Shown here: positions 26,065 through 34,811 of the stretch, piece by piece
Position numbering within the stretch: the first letter of the stretch is position 1
How the letters are laid out: each line of letters begins with the position of its first letter
NCBI GenBank assembly: GCA_964531325.1
Contig: CAZHCW010000006.1
Location: 1 to 64,000 of the forward strand
Source of the DNA: UTCHB3 sp964531325
Lineage (GTDB): Bacteria; Bacteroidota; Ignavibacteria; Ignavibacteriales; Ignavibacteriaceae
Direction: 5' to 3'
DNA length: 64,000 nt
The notes under the pieces: model-generated
Databases searched by the model: none
The model's input: only the letters and a program-made list of their open reading frames with translations
Told to the model about the DNA's origin: nothing
Made by a program: the position numbers and the translations under genes

Positions 26065-26898
26065 CTACCAGCTTATTTTTACACCTGCAATTAAATAATT
26101 TACATCGTAACCATCAAATTGATTGTGCTGATATCCCAAATTAATTAGAAGATTCCATGATGGCCAATACTCAATACCTGCCGAAAGCATCAGTTTCTGG
26201 GTCTCGTCCTGATTATAGATCGTAAAAAGATCGTTATCATAATAATAGGCTCTGTTACCAAATGCCCCGCCAACTTTTGCAACCCACCCGGGAGTAAACA
26301 AATAGTTGAATTTCATCCCCACTGAAAGCAGATTCCTTTTGTTTTTACCACCACTTCCCATGGCAACAGCATTATCGGTTGTTAACATTGTGAATGCGGG
26401 TCGAATCGAGAGGTACCAGGTATATCCGCCATAATAGTCGATTCTTGCCTGATAAGTATTAATATTTCTCTTTTCAAATCCGTTCAGATAAAGATGGTTT
26501 ACCCCTGCACCAAAATAAAATGCGTTCACTCTGTACAACACCTCGGCGCTGTAGATATTCAGATAATCATAAGAGATGTAGCCCGTGGTGTCATCATACT
26601 TCCCTTTTATGTGACCATAAGATGCCTTCACATATAATGGATCGAAGTTGAGAGTTGTACCAATAGTACCAAGCTGCTGATTGTAGTTCCACGATCCTGC
26701 ATCTTTATTAAGGTAATCGTATCCCAGTGTAAGATGATGCCTGTAATTTAACCCCAGAGTTAAATAAGCTGAACCTGCCTTGGATGTGGTGCCATCCGAA
26801 TAACTGCCATAGGTTCCAAAAACTGAAGTGTAAACCTGAAGTGAATCAGCATAAACCCCCAAGAACATCAACAGAAGAATAAAGATCGTTTTTTTCAT
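26065..26898 (-). CDS. predicted outer-membrane beta-barrel protein
   Basis: A 277-residue protein with a signal peptide (KKTIFILLLMFLGVYA). The body consists of amphipathic strands rich in Tyr, Gly and Asn (LTLGLNYRHHLTLGYDYL, YWPSWNLLINLGYQHNQ) and ends in VKISW, the aromatic C-terminal residue typical of barrels. It resembles YaiO-type barrels in general plan. It overlaps the TPR gene by four bases (ATGA). In context it could provide the outer-membrane channel of this operon; that is inference. Confidence 0.8.
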   Translation of the reverse strand: MKKTIFILLLMFLGVYADSLQVYTSVFGTYGSYSDGTTSKAGSAYLTLGLNYRHHLTLGYDYLNKDAGSWNYNQQLGTIGTTLNFDPLYVKASYGHIKGKYDDTTGYISYDYLNIYSAEVLYRVNAFYFGAGVNHLYLNGFEKRNINTYQARIDYYGGYTWYLSIRPAFTMLTTDNAVAMGSGGKNKRNLLSVGMKFNYLFTPGWVAKVGGAFGNRAYYYDNDLFTIYNQDETQKLMLSAGIEYWPSWNLLINLGYQHNQFDGYDVNYLIAGVKISW

Positions 26899-27569
26899 TT
26901 AATAAGGCCCAGCCCCTGAATCGCAAGTGTGTCGCCCTTGCTGATCATTAAAACATTATTGAAGCTTGCGCGGGCTTTATCATTGTATCCAAGTGCATAC
27001 ATTGTGTAACCATAAGCGAGATTGGTCTCATAATCTGAGGGATAGGGATTGAGAACCTTTTCAAGATAAACTTTCGACTTCTCCCAAAGAGGTTTTGCTT
27101 TGTTGAACGATTCTTTAAATTTCTCGAGTCCATTGTAATAATACATCTGACCCAATCTCAGATTTGCTTCCCTGTTGTTTGGGTCAAGTTTCAGAATCTG
27201 ATTATAAAGTTCCTCAACTTTTGCCCATTGATTATTTTTCACCAAAGGGAGACGAAGCCCAAGTCTTGCTTCCACACTCGCGGGGCTCAATTTTATAGCT
27301 GACTCATAAAATGAAATCGATTTTGAGTAGGCAGTATCCTGATAGTGAAGATAGCCAAGCCGTAGATTAAGCAAATAATTTGTTTTATTTTGGACATAAA
27401 ACTCATCCAAAACAGCAATCGCCTCCTTCACTTTTCCCTCTTTTTCGAGGTCTATCGACTGATTAAACGCCCATTTCAGGTCTTTTTGAACTTGCGAGAT
27501 GATATCAACAGCAAAGAAGCCCATTATTACCACAATTGCAGTTATACTTAAGGCAGCAAATTTTTTCAT
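26895..27569 (-). CDS. TPR-repeat periplasmic protein
   Basis: A 224-residue protein with an N-terminal hydrophobic segment (ALSITAIVVIMGFFAVDII) that could anchor it or act as a signal. Four or more tetratricopeptide repeats follow, for example LNLRLGYLHYQDTAYSKSI, ASVEARLGLRLPLVKNNQW and REANLRLGQMYYYNGL. TPRs mediate protein contacts. It overlaps the fusion gene upstream and the barrel gene downstream by four bases each, so it is translationally coupled and may bridge the two. Confidence 0.88.
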   Translation of the reverse strand: MKKFAALSITAIVVIMGFFAVDIISQVQKDLKWAFNQSIDLEKEGKVKEAIAVLDEFYVQNKTNYLLNLRLGYLHYQDTAYSKSISFYESAIKLSPASVEARLGLRLPLVKNNQWAKVEELYNQILKLDPNNREANLRLGQMYYYNGLEKFKESFNKAKPLWEKSKVYLEKVLNPYPSDYETNLAYGYTMYALGYNDKARASFNNVLMISKGDTLAIQGLGLIK

Positions 27570-29704
27570 CTTGTTTCCTCTTCTTTTTTAATTCTTTTTA
27601 CAAACACTTCTTCTTTATCTACATTTTTGAAACTGAACCAATCGATCACCCCGTCGGAATTTATATCAACGGAAGTTTTATACTCTTTACCATACCATGC
27701 AAAGAGTTTATTCCCCTTTAGTGAAATCTCACTCTCGAGAACCAATGAATTTTTCTCTTCATCTTTTCTGTATCTGAATTTGCCACTTGCTGAAAGTAAA
27801 CTTCCAAAAAAGATAAAAAATTCGGAGAGATATCTAACAAAACCGGTGGGCAATTCTGCAATACTAAATGTATCTTCCCATTCAAGATCCTCATGAAAAC
27901 TTAACGGTGCCTGCATTGCTGAAAGATAAAAATAGTATAGTGAACAATTTTTGTTCCCGGTAAAGCTACTGAAGTAGAAAACCTTGCCTGAGTTGTAAAT
28001 ATATGCAAAACCACCGGCACTCGACTCGATATACTTTGCATTGTAAATATCAATTTTTACAGTCCACTCTTCATCGATTGTTTTTCCACCCACTTCATAC
28101 TGAAACCGGAATGATTCCCCAAGTTTGAACTCAAATGCCTTTGCCAACAGTTTATGTTTCTCAAGGTTTTGGACAACTGAATTAATAACAGGATAGTCGA
28201 ATGTTTTAAGTCCCAATTTGCCATCTCTCTTTTCGAGATAAAATGCAAACGGGAATTTGTGCGTAAACCCACCAATGGTATCATCAATTTGGAACTGGAA
28301 ATGGAGGTGTGGATATGGCGATCTGCCACTGTTTCCACAGGCTGCAATAATATCCCCTTTGTCCACGATTTCGCCCTCTTTTACCTTTATTGAACCAGGT
28401 TTCAGATGCGACAAAGCCGAGAAAAGGCCTTCACTGTGATCTATTATTATTGTATTTCCCCAGTTTTTTTCGATGTTGGCTTCACCTATTGTATTATCGG
28501 GTATCCCGTCAACCACAGTTACAACCTTGCCCGAAAGAGGCGAACAGACTGGTAAACCATAACAAAAATAGTCTTCAACCACATCGCCTTCGTTTTCATA
28601 TTGTTCCCCGTTTTCGGTTAATATAAAATCCCAGGCATAACGCCATTTATCTTTGTGGGTATATTCTCCATCGTGTGCCTGCGAAATTGTCCACTCTCCC
28701 CAAACAGGTAATTCAGGGAAGAAAAATTTAAAATTCTCAAACCTTGATTGTTTGTTCTGGTGGAAATAGAGGTTTTCCTCCGGGCTTCCGGGTTTAAAAT
28801 AGAGAAGCACCAACTCCGTCTGATCTTTTCGGAACTTCAAGCTGTAAATTGTGGCAAGAGTGATAAAATTGAACGGTAATACCAAAACCGGAAGACCCCA
28901 TTTGGTTAAAAGCACCGAAAAGAATCCGGTAAAAATCACGACTAATGGCGTGGCAAGCATGGCAAGCATAAAACTTTTCCCGGAGGGGAGGACAAGACTT
29001 CCACCAAGCGCAAACGCAGTAAGAATCGAATTAAACCCCACAAGCACCATCAAACTCTCCGCCTGCTCAGGGAGTATCGCCTGAAGCACAAATCCGGAGA
29101 TTAGATAAGAAGAGATGCTGAGTACAAAAAGTGCGCGGGAAAATATCAACAGCCCAACTGCAATCAATATTCCTGTGAGAATATTAGGCTGGAAATAGAT
29201 AAGCGCGAGCGATTTGAAAAAATTCTTCACTATCAACGGGAAAAACCCGAACAACTTCTCATCTGTAACATTCTGAGCAAACTGTAGATCCTGATAGTTC
29301 ACAAGAAATATCAGATAGATAAAGAGAGAAATTATGAAAGGAAGGCTGAGACCCGGCAGGTTAAAAGTAACTGCGAGATGATTCTCAAGAACTGCCGCTA
29401 TCAAAAAAGTAATTACAATAAAAAGCGGAATCAACAGAAGGAAAAGAGGCGACAACTGGTAATAATATACAGTTGCAGCACCAAACAAAATTCCGTTAAA
29501 ACCGTAAAATCCTGATTCAATTTTGCTTCTCTCAAACTTCAACAAATGTGCTGAGTAGTTACTTATAAGCACCCCGAGCAGCGACATCAGACCAATTTTA
29601 GGAGAAATGAAAGTGGCTGCGAGCACCAATGCCCCCAGCCACCTTCTGTTCGAAAAAAGTATCTGCGAATAACTGAAGAGGATCGAATTTACAAAAAACT
29701 TCAA
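27566..29704 (-). CDS. urea-transporter-like membrane domain fused to M23 metallopeptidase
   Basis: A 712-residue fusion. Residues 1-300 carry about ten hydrophobic helices with GFYGFNGILFGAA, the motif of urea transporters, and a second related half (LVGFNSILTAFALGG). Residues 340-490 form an M23/LytM domain: the Zn ligands are in THKDKWRYAWDF and in HLHF (H466 and H468), and SALSHLKPGSIKV with KGDIIAACGNSGRS completes the fold. About 220 residues of beta-rich sequence follow. The ligands look intact, so peptidase activity is possible. It lies 10 bases after the decarboxylase gene and overlaps the TPR gene by four. Confidence 0.85.
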   Translation of the reverse strand: MKFFVNSILFSYSQILFSNRRWLGALVLAATFISPKIGLMSLLGVLISNYSAHLLKFERSKIESGFYGFNGILFGAATVYYYQLSPLFLLLIPLFIVITFLIAAVLENHLAVTFNLPGLSLPFIISLFIYLIFLVNYQDLQFAQNVTDEKLFGFFPLIVKNFFKSLALIYFQPNILTGILIAVGLLIFSRALFVLSISSYLISGFVLQAILPEQAESLMVLVGFNSILTAFALGGSLVLPSGKSFMLAMLATPLVVIFTGFFSVLLTKWGLPVLVLPFNFITLATIYSLKFRKDQTELVLLYFKPGSPEENLYFHQNKQSRFENFKFFFPELPVWGEWTISQAHDGEYTHKDKWRYAWDFILTENGEQYENEGDVVEDYFCYGLPVCSPLSGKVVTVVDGIPDNTIGEANIEKNWGNTIIIDHSEGLFSALSHLKPGSIKVKEGEIVDKGDIIAACGNSGRSPYPHLHFQFQIDDTIGGFTHKFPFAFYLEKRDGKLGLKTFDYPVINSVVQNLEKHKLLAKAFEFKLGESFRFQYEVGGKTIDEEWTVKIDIYNAKYIESSAGGFAYIYNSGKVFYFSSFTGNKNCSLYYFYLSAMQAPLSFHEDLEWEDTFSIAELPTGFVRYLSEFFIFFGSLLSASGKFRYRKDEEKNSLVLESEISLKGNKLFAWYGKEYKTSVDINSDGVIDWFSFKNVDKEEVFVKRIKKEEETR

Positions 29705-29714
29705 AACGAAATCC

Positions 29715-31076
29715 TTATAGTTTGAATGTTTTCAGTTTTTCAGGAAGTTTTTCGTTTTGCGAAAAGTATTCAAGCGATTCTGCTTCGCGGATCAATTCAA
29801 TTGTTTTATCCTCCATAATCATAACAACATTTGGTCGCATCTGAATAAATTGCATCCATTGGGTCATATCGTAAGCCCCGACATAATCAATCACAACTTT
29901 ATCCCCCTTCTTCATTACAGGAAGGGTGATACTCTCTGCCATCACATCAATATTCATACAGAGAGGACCATAGATAGCAGTCTCTTCTGTCATCATTCCA
30001 CCATCCTGGGCAGGGGTTATTTGATGTTTATACCAAAATCTGGTGAATAAAAGATTTACACCTGCATCAATTATCATCGCTCTTCTTCCATCTGAAAGTC
30101 GTTTCAGAGCGAGCACTGTTGAGATCAGGTTGGCTGCGTCATCTATCAAAGCTCTTCCTGTTTCAAGGAACAGCACAGGCAGTTCATCTTTTGGATATGG
30201 CAACTCCAACAACGAGGTTGTTATCACATCTGCAAACTGTTCAAGTGTTGGGAGGATTTGTTCTGCAGGAAGATATTGACCATTAAGAGTGTTGTTTGAA
30301 GGAAAACCACCACCCAAATCGATATAATCAAGAATATGGTCATACTCTTTTTTAAGCCATCCGGCAAGTTCAACCATTTTATCAGCAGCGATTTTATATG
30401 CATCAACACTCATCATGTAGGTGCCAATATGGGTGTGAAGCCCGGTAAGCTGAAGCCCCGAAGATGTCATTATCCTTCTTAATGCCTGCTTTGCTTCACC
30501 ATTTTCATAATTGAAACCAAATCTGTCCCATTTGGGGTATATCCCCGTGTCCATATTCACTCTTATGGCAACAATGGCTTTTTTGTCCAATTCAGCGGCT
30601 ATTTCTATTATATCATATAATTCATCAAAATGGTCGATGTGAATTTTTGAGCCCTCTGAAACAGCTCTCCTCAGTGAGGCTTTATCTTTGTCGGGACCAT
30701 TAAAAATGATATGGTCTCCCCTCACTCCAAGTGAACGGGCTTTGTCGTATTCAAAACCTGAAACCACCTCTGCCCACGATCCTTCCTGATGAAAAACCGA
30801 GCATACTGCATTAAGGTAGTTGGTTTTGTATGACCAGGCAAACTGCACTTTGGGGTAGCGGGTCTTGAATATTCTGTTGGCTCGTCTTTGGTTCTCCCTG
30901 ATTTTTCTTTCTGATATCACAAAAAGGGGAGAACCATATTGTTCAACAAGATCATTAACAGGAATTCCTTCAATCTCTGTTCTGGTGGCTGTGGTTGGCC
31001 TGGATCCAAATTTATTCATAAATCCGGAGAACTGTTTTAGAACGACGGGGCGTTCATATCTTTTTTTATTTTCCAT
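29715..31076 (-). CDS. PLP-dependent decarboxylase, DAP/ornithine type, with RiPP-leader-like N-terminus
   Basis: A 453-residue fold-type III enzyme. The PLP lysine is K84 in FAWSYKTNYLNA; HTHIGTYM, DLGGGFPS and FLETGRALI bind the cofactor; YGPLCMNIDVMAE carries the catalytic Cys/Asp of the partner site. The first 40 residues are an extension absent from LysA proteins: KKRYERPVVLKQFSGFMNKF has a YxxPxV pattern like lasso-peptide leaders that bind PqqD-like domains. A PqqD-like protein is encoded two genes upstream. It overlaps the ATP-grasp gene by 11 bases. Biosynthetic lysine decarboxylation seems unlikely because no lysine genes are nearby. Confidence 0.88.
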   Translation of the reverse strand: MENKKRYERPVVLKQFSGFMNKFGSRPTTATRTEIEGIPVNDLVEQYGSPLFVISERKIRENQRRANRIFKTRYPKVQFAWSYKTNYLNAVCSVFHQEGSWAEVVSGFEYDKARSLGVRGDHIIFNGPDKDKASLRRAVSEGSKIHIDHFDELYDIIEIAAELDKKAIVAIRVNMDTGIYPKWDRFGFNYENGEAKQALRRIMTSSGLQLTGLHTHIGTYMMSVDAYKIAADKMVELAGWLKKEYDHILDYIDLGGGFPSNNTLNGQYLPAEQILPTLEQFADVITTSLLELPYPKDELPVLFLETGRALIDDAANLISTVLALKRLSDGRRAMIIDAGVNLLFTRFWYKHQITPAQDGGMMTEETAIYGPLCMNIDVMAESITLPVMKKGDKVVIDYVGAYDMTQWMQFIQMRPNVVMIMEDKTIELIREAESLEYFSQNEKLPEKLKTFKL

Positions 31077-32112
31077 TTTCTAAAACTCCTATCGTGGAAA
31101 TTTGGGCAAGTTTTGAGACATCAGCGAGAAGATCCCACGAACATCTTACGAACATTTTTCCAATTGTGTATTGGTCGAATGGTTTAATTTTTTCACCAAA
31201 CGCCATTTTTACCATTGTTGCGGGGAGGTTTTGCCCTGCCCCCGGAGCAAGATAGACCCAAGCGGGAAACCTGGGGTTTATTTCAAGCAAATAATACTCT
31301 CCGGTGGTTTCCGACTTCATAAATTCAAGTTCCATTCCGCTTTTCCACGAAATTTTTGAAATTACTTTTTGTGAAATCTCCAACAAAGCCGGTTCTGTGA
31401 TGGTAACCCCCGACCACCCTTTCCCTTTATCGGTGATGTAGAGCTTTTTCATGGGGACGGCACCGGTCATTCCACCTTCACCATCACCAAGAGCTACTAC
31501 ATTATATTCACTTCCTTTTATAAATTCCTGAATTATGATCGGATATCCCCACTTGTTAGCCAGTTTTTTAAAGTAACCTGTAGCTTCTTCAAAATTGTGG
31601 GCTATGTAGGCTTCATAAAATATCCCCTTAATCACAACGGGATATGTGAAGTCAGAAGGGATCGAATAGAGATCCTGAAGCGAAGAGGCAAGGGTATTTT
31701 TTGGAACATTTATACCGTTGGCTTTACAAAACCCGAGAAGTTTGTCTTTGCCTCTTATATTCAACTGATCGAGAGTGGGCAGAAATGTTTTTATCCCCAA
31801 TGCATTAAGCCTTGGTTCAAGTTTTACAAATCCGTATAACTCACTGTCGAGAGTTGGGATTATCATATCGAATTTTTCGACACTGTGGATGTAAGCAATT
31901 CTTTCGTAGAGGGATTCAAGCCCACTCGAGGGATATGGTATCTGATAACAAACATCAGCGGCATTATCCATATATATCCCAGGCTCGAGGGCATCGTAGA
32001 TAAGCCCAATCAGTTTGAGATCGTCGAATCCTCCTTCTTGAAGACTCCGCATTACCGGGATCCCGGGACCCGGATTATCAGTGGCATTTAAGCCTGTTAC
32101 TGCAATTTTCAT
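31066..32112 (-). CDS. ATP-grasp ligase
   Basis: A 348-residue protein of the carbamoyl-phosphate-synthase-like ATP-grasp group. MKIAVTGLNATDNPGPGIP forms the N-terminal Rossmann-like part, YPVVIKGIFYEAYIA and PIIIQEFIKGSEYNVVALGDGEGG the ATP-grasp lids, and ELEFMKSETTGEYYLLEINPRFP the Mg-binding Glu/Asn. Family members join a carboxylate to an amine through an acyl-phosphate. The substrate is unknown; neighbours suggest a peptide or protein tail. It overlaps the PqqD-like gene by four bases and the decarboxylase gene by 11, so the three are coupled. Confidence 0.9.
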   Translation of the reverse strand: MKIAVTGLNATDNPGPGIPVMRSLQEGGFDDLKLIGLIYDALEPGIYMDNAADVCYQIPYPSSGLESLYERIAYIHSVEKFDMIIPTLDSELYGFVKLEPRLNALGIKTFLPTLDQLNIRGKDKLLGFCKANGINVPKNTLASSLQDLYSIPSDFTYPVVIKGIFYEAYIAHNFEEATGYFKKLANKWGYPIIIQEFIKGSEYNVVALGDGEGGMTGAVPMKKLYITDKGKGWSGVTITEPALLEISQKVISKISWKSGMELEFMKSETTGEYYLLEINPRFPAWVYLAPGAGQNLPATMVKMAFGEKIKPFDQYTIGKMFVRCSWDLLADVSKLAQISTIGVLENGK

Positions 32113-32363
32113 ATCTCTTTAATTAAACCATAGGATAATAATCTATTAATAAAATCTTCGAAATCGCGTTCGAAGGTTTGTCTGTCAACTTCATAATTTT
32201 CAAGTATCTCAATAAATACTTCCTCGGTGTTCCTTTTTAATCTGATAAGATCAAATATTTCCTTACCGATTTCGTTCAGATTAAATGTTTCACCCGAATT
32301 GCCGAGGAAAATAAAACCTGTATCACTAACAGCCGCATAAGCCGGCACTTCAAACTGGCGCAT
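32109..32363 (-). CDS. PqqD-like peptide-recognition protein
   Basis: An 84-residue protein of the PqqD/RRE fold. VPAYAAVSDTGFIFLGNSGETFNLNEIGKEIFDLI gives the beta strands and first helix, and VFIEILENYEVDRQTFERDFEDFINRLLSYGLI the C-terminal helices. PqqD-type domains bind leader peptides of RiPP precursors and present them to tailoring enzymes. No short precursor peptide gene was found next to it; the closest leader-like sequence is the decarboxylase N-terminus. It overlaps the ATP-grasp gene by four bases and follows the T9SS cargo gene by 12. Confidence 0.88.
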   Translation of the reverse strand: MRQFEVPAYAAVSDTGFIFLGNSGETFNLNEIGKEIFDLIRLKRNTEEVFIEILENYEVDRQTFERDFEDFINRLLSYGLIKEI

Positions 32364-32375
32364 TATTTTTGTCTC

Positions 32376-33212
32376 CTATTTCAAAACTATCATTTTTTTG
32401 GTGGTCGATTTGCCACCGGAAGTGAGTGTATAGATATAAACACCCGTTGGTACCCGATTACCCAGGTTATTTGATCCATCCCATCTGATACTCTGGCTCC
32501 CTGATGGCAAATCACCATTCACAAGGGTTTTCACTTTCTCTCCGTTTACATCAAATATCTCGAGTTTAACCGATGATGCTTCAGAAAGATTAAATTCAAT
32601 TTTTGTTTCGGGATTAAAAGGATTGGGGTAGTTCTGTTTTAAATTAAAACTGTATTCAATATTTTGGTCTTTGTTCCCGGTGATCCCCGTAGAATAAATC
32701 TCATAATAAAAATTGTTGAAGAGAGGGTATTCATACTTAACAAAAATCAACTCGAGCAAACCATCGTCATTAATATCAGCAAGGGAAGGATAACTGTAAT
32801 AAAAATTGGGGTCGTTTTTCTCAAATATTATTGATCCGGAGGCAATATCCACAATTTTAAATGATTGCCTGTAATTGGTTGAAACTCCGTTGTATGCCAG
32901 AATGTATGCATCAACGAATCCATTTCCATTCAGGTCCTCACTAAGCGAATAAAGCTGTGCACCGGCAAGTATTTCAGAGGCAGTGAAAATGTAGCTGTAT
33001 TGCGGAATACCCGAGTAGCCTGCTTGCATTACATCAAAACGGGTACTGTCAATAGTGTATAATCTCTTGAGCCATTTGTCGCCCTGCTTTTCAAAGTTCA
33101 TCCACCCCGATAGTTTGGAGTATGAAAAGCCCGGTGATGTCCATTGTAACTGGAATTGAGGCAGTAGATTGAATGAAAAAAAGATAACCAATAACAGCAA
33201 ATATTTTTTCAT
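32376..33212 (-). CDS. secreted protein with FG-GAP-like repeats and T9SS sorting domain
   Basis: A 278-residue protein with a signal peptide (KKYLLLLVIFFSFNLLPQFQ). DLNGNGFVDAYILAYNG and DINDDGLLELIFVKYEYP look like FG-GAP/VCBS calcium-loop repeats. The C-terminus has KQNYPNPFNPETK, RVPTGVYIYTLTSG and ends KKMIVLK, a T9SS type A sorting domain. It is the first gene of the operon and lies only 12 bases before the PqqD-like gene, so it is a candidate client or anchor of the system. Divergent from the transglutaminase-like gene across a 158-base promoter region. Confidence 0.9.
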   Translation of the reverse strand: MKKYLLLLVIFFSFNLLPQFQLQWTSPGFSYSKLSGWMNFEKQGDKWLKRLYTIDSTRFDVMQAGYSGIPQYSYIFTASEILAGAQLYSLSEDLNGNGFVDAYILAYNGVSTNYRQSFKIVDIASGSIIFEKNDPNFYYSYPSLADINDDGLLELIFVKYEYPLFNNFYYEIYSTGITGNKDQNIEYSFNLKQNYPNPFNPETKIEFNLSEASSVKLEIFDVNGEKVKTLVNGDLPSGSQSIRWDGSNNLGNRVPTGVYIYTLTSGGKSTTKKMIVLK

Positions 33213-33370
33213 TTTAATAGCCTTCCATTATGTCGTATTTTTGTGATCGGAATAGAATTTTTTTACTCTGGCAAATTATCAAATAAAGATGATTAATTTT
33301 GCGGATATATGACAGCATCTTCTTAACATTGGTTTAAACTGAATATTTACCCTGATTTTTTTGGTCACAA
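33213..33370. promoter_or_regulatory. divergent promoter region
   Basis: This is the only space available for promoters of the eight-gene minus-strand operon and of the transglutaminase-like gene. It is AT-rich throughout. No operator dyad was evident by eye. Confidence 0.4.
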
Positions 33371-34804
33371 ATGAAAATACTTTTCACTGTCCTGTTAATT
33401 ATGATTTCAACTTTTAATCTTTTAGCTCAATCCGCGTTCTCAGATGTGGACGACCTGATAAAAAAGGGTGAATTTGCAAAAGCTGCCGGTGAAATTCACA
33501 AACTTTTTGCAGATGAAAAACTCTCCCCTGCTCAGAGATATGATCTCAATTTTAAACTTGACCTCATGAACAGGATTAAAATCGACTTTTCATTATCACG
33601 CGCCGATGTAAAAAAATATATCTCCAAATATTACCCTGAAGTTACGCATACTCAGTTGGATGCCTGGGAGACCAAAAAGGTTCTGGAAATGAAAATAATT
33701 GACGGTGAAAAGAAATACTTTAAACGCGCCGCCAGAAATCTTTTTCGACTCGATCCTGAAGCAAAAAAACGATTCGAGGAAGTTGAAGGAATAGCCCCCG
33801 ATCCTCTCGATCTCTATCTTCTCGATCTGCTCCCTTCAATTATTGAAGAAAGCAAAGAAAAAGATTCCAGATTGGTGAAGCCGGTGAATATCAAAGTAAA
33901 ATACACTCTTACGGTTAAACCAAACTCCGTTCCTCCCGGGGAGATTATAAGATGTTGGCTGCCTTATCCTTCTGAAGTTCGTGACAGGCAAACTGATGTT
34001 GAGTTCGTATCGGCAAATTATGAAAATTTTATTATTTCACCGTTCAATTCAGTCCATAGATCAATTTATCTTGAAGCTGTTGCTGAAAAAGACAGTCCAT
34101 TAGTGTTTGAAGCTGTTTATAAATTTAAATCGTTTTCCGAATACAATGCCATCGATTTTAACAAAAAATATACGATCGACACTTCCTCTGAACTATTTGC
34201 AGAATATACTGCAGAGCGACTTCCACATATTCCCTTTTCTAATGAACTAAGAGAGTTATCAGCAAAAATTATCGGTAACGAAACCGAACCTGTTAAAAAA
34301 TTTAAATTGATCTATGAATGGATCAATTATAACATCCCCTGGGCAGGTGCTCTGGAATATTCTACCATCGAAAGTCTTCCGACATACTGCTACACCAACA
34401 AACATGGAGACTGTGGAATCCAGTCACTGTTGTTTATTACTCTTTGCAGAATGAATGGAATCCCTGCCAAATGGCAAAGTGGTTGGATGCTTCATCCACC
34501 CGAGGTGAACCTTCACGACTGGGCGGAGGTTTACTTTAATGAGACAGGTTGGGTTCCGGTGGATCAGTCATTCAAACTGCAAGACTCGGACAACCAATTA
34601 GTTAGATATTATTATCTTGGCAACACCGATAATTATCATTTTATTGTTAACGACGATTTTTCCGGCAACTTCTTCCCTGCTAAGATTTATCCGAGAAGCG
34701 AAACTGTCGATTTCCAAAGAGGTGAAGTGGAATGGAGAGGTGGCAACCTCTACTTCGATACCTGGAATTACGACATTTATTTAGATTATACAAACGACAA
34801 CTGA
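33371..34804 (+). CDS. secreted transglutaminase-like protein
   Basis: A 477-residue protein with a signal peptide (KILFTVLLIMISTFNLLAQ). A helical N-terminal region (20-150) precedes a beta region (170-280) and a transglutaminase-like core: Cys348 in KHGDCGIQSLLFITLCR, then His in VNLHDWAEVYF and Asp in GWVPVDQSFK, the Cys-His-Asp triad of the superfamily. Such proteins act as peptidases or cross-linking enzymes; the reaction here is unknown. It is divergent from the unusual operon and followed at seven bases by a barrel gene. Confidence 0.9.
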   Translation: MKILFTVLLIMISTFNLLAQSAFSDVDDLIKKGEFAKAAGEIHKLFADEKLSPAQRYDLNFKLDLMNRIKIDFSLSRADVKKYISKYYPEVTHTQLDAWETKKVLEMKIIDGEKKYFKRAARNLFRLDPEAKKRFEEVEGIAPDPLDLYLLDLLPSIIEESKEKDSRLVKPVNIKVKYTLTVKPNSVPPGEIIRCWLPYPSEVRDRQTDVEFVSANYENFIISPFNSVHRSIYLEAVAEKDSPLVFEAVYKFKSFSEYNAIDFNKKYTIDTSSELFAEYTAERLPHIPFSNELRELSAKIIGNETEPVKKFKLIYEWINYNIPWAGALEYSTIESLPTYCYTNKHGDCGIQSLLFITLCRMNGIPAKWQSGWMLHPPEVNLHDWAEVYFNETGWVPVDQSFKLQDSDNQLVRYYYLGNTDNYHFIVNDDFSGNFFPAKIYPRSETVDFQRGEVEWRGGNLYFDTWNYDIYLDYTNDN

Positions 34805-34811
34805 GGTATTT

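Noticed and set aside
29715..31076. Annotation as plain diaminopimelate decarboxylase (lysA)
   Set aside because: The fold fits, but the N-terminal extension and the PqqD-like/ATP-grasp neighbourhood argue against routine lysine synthesis, so no symbol was given.
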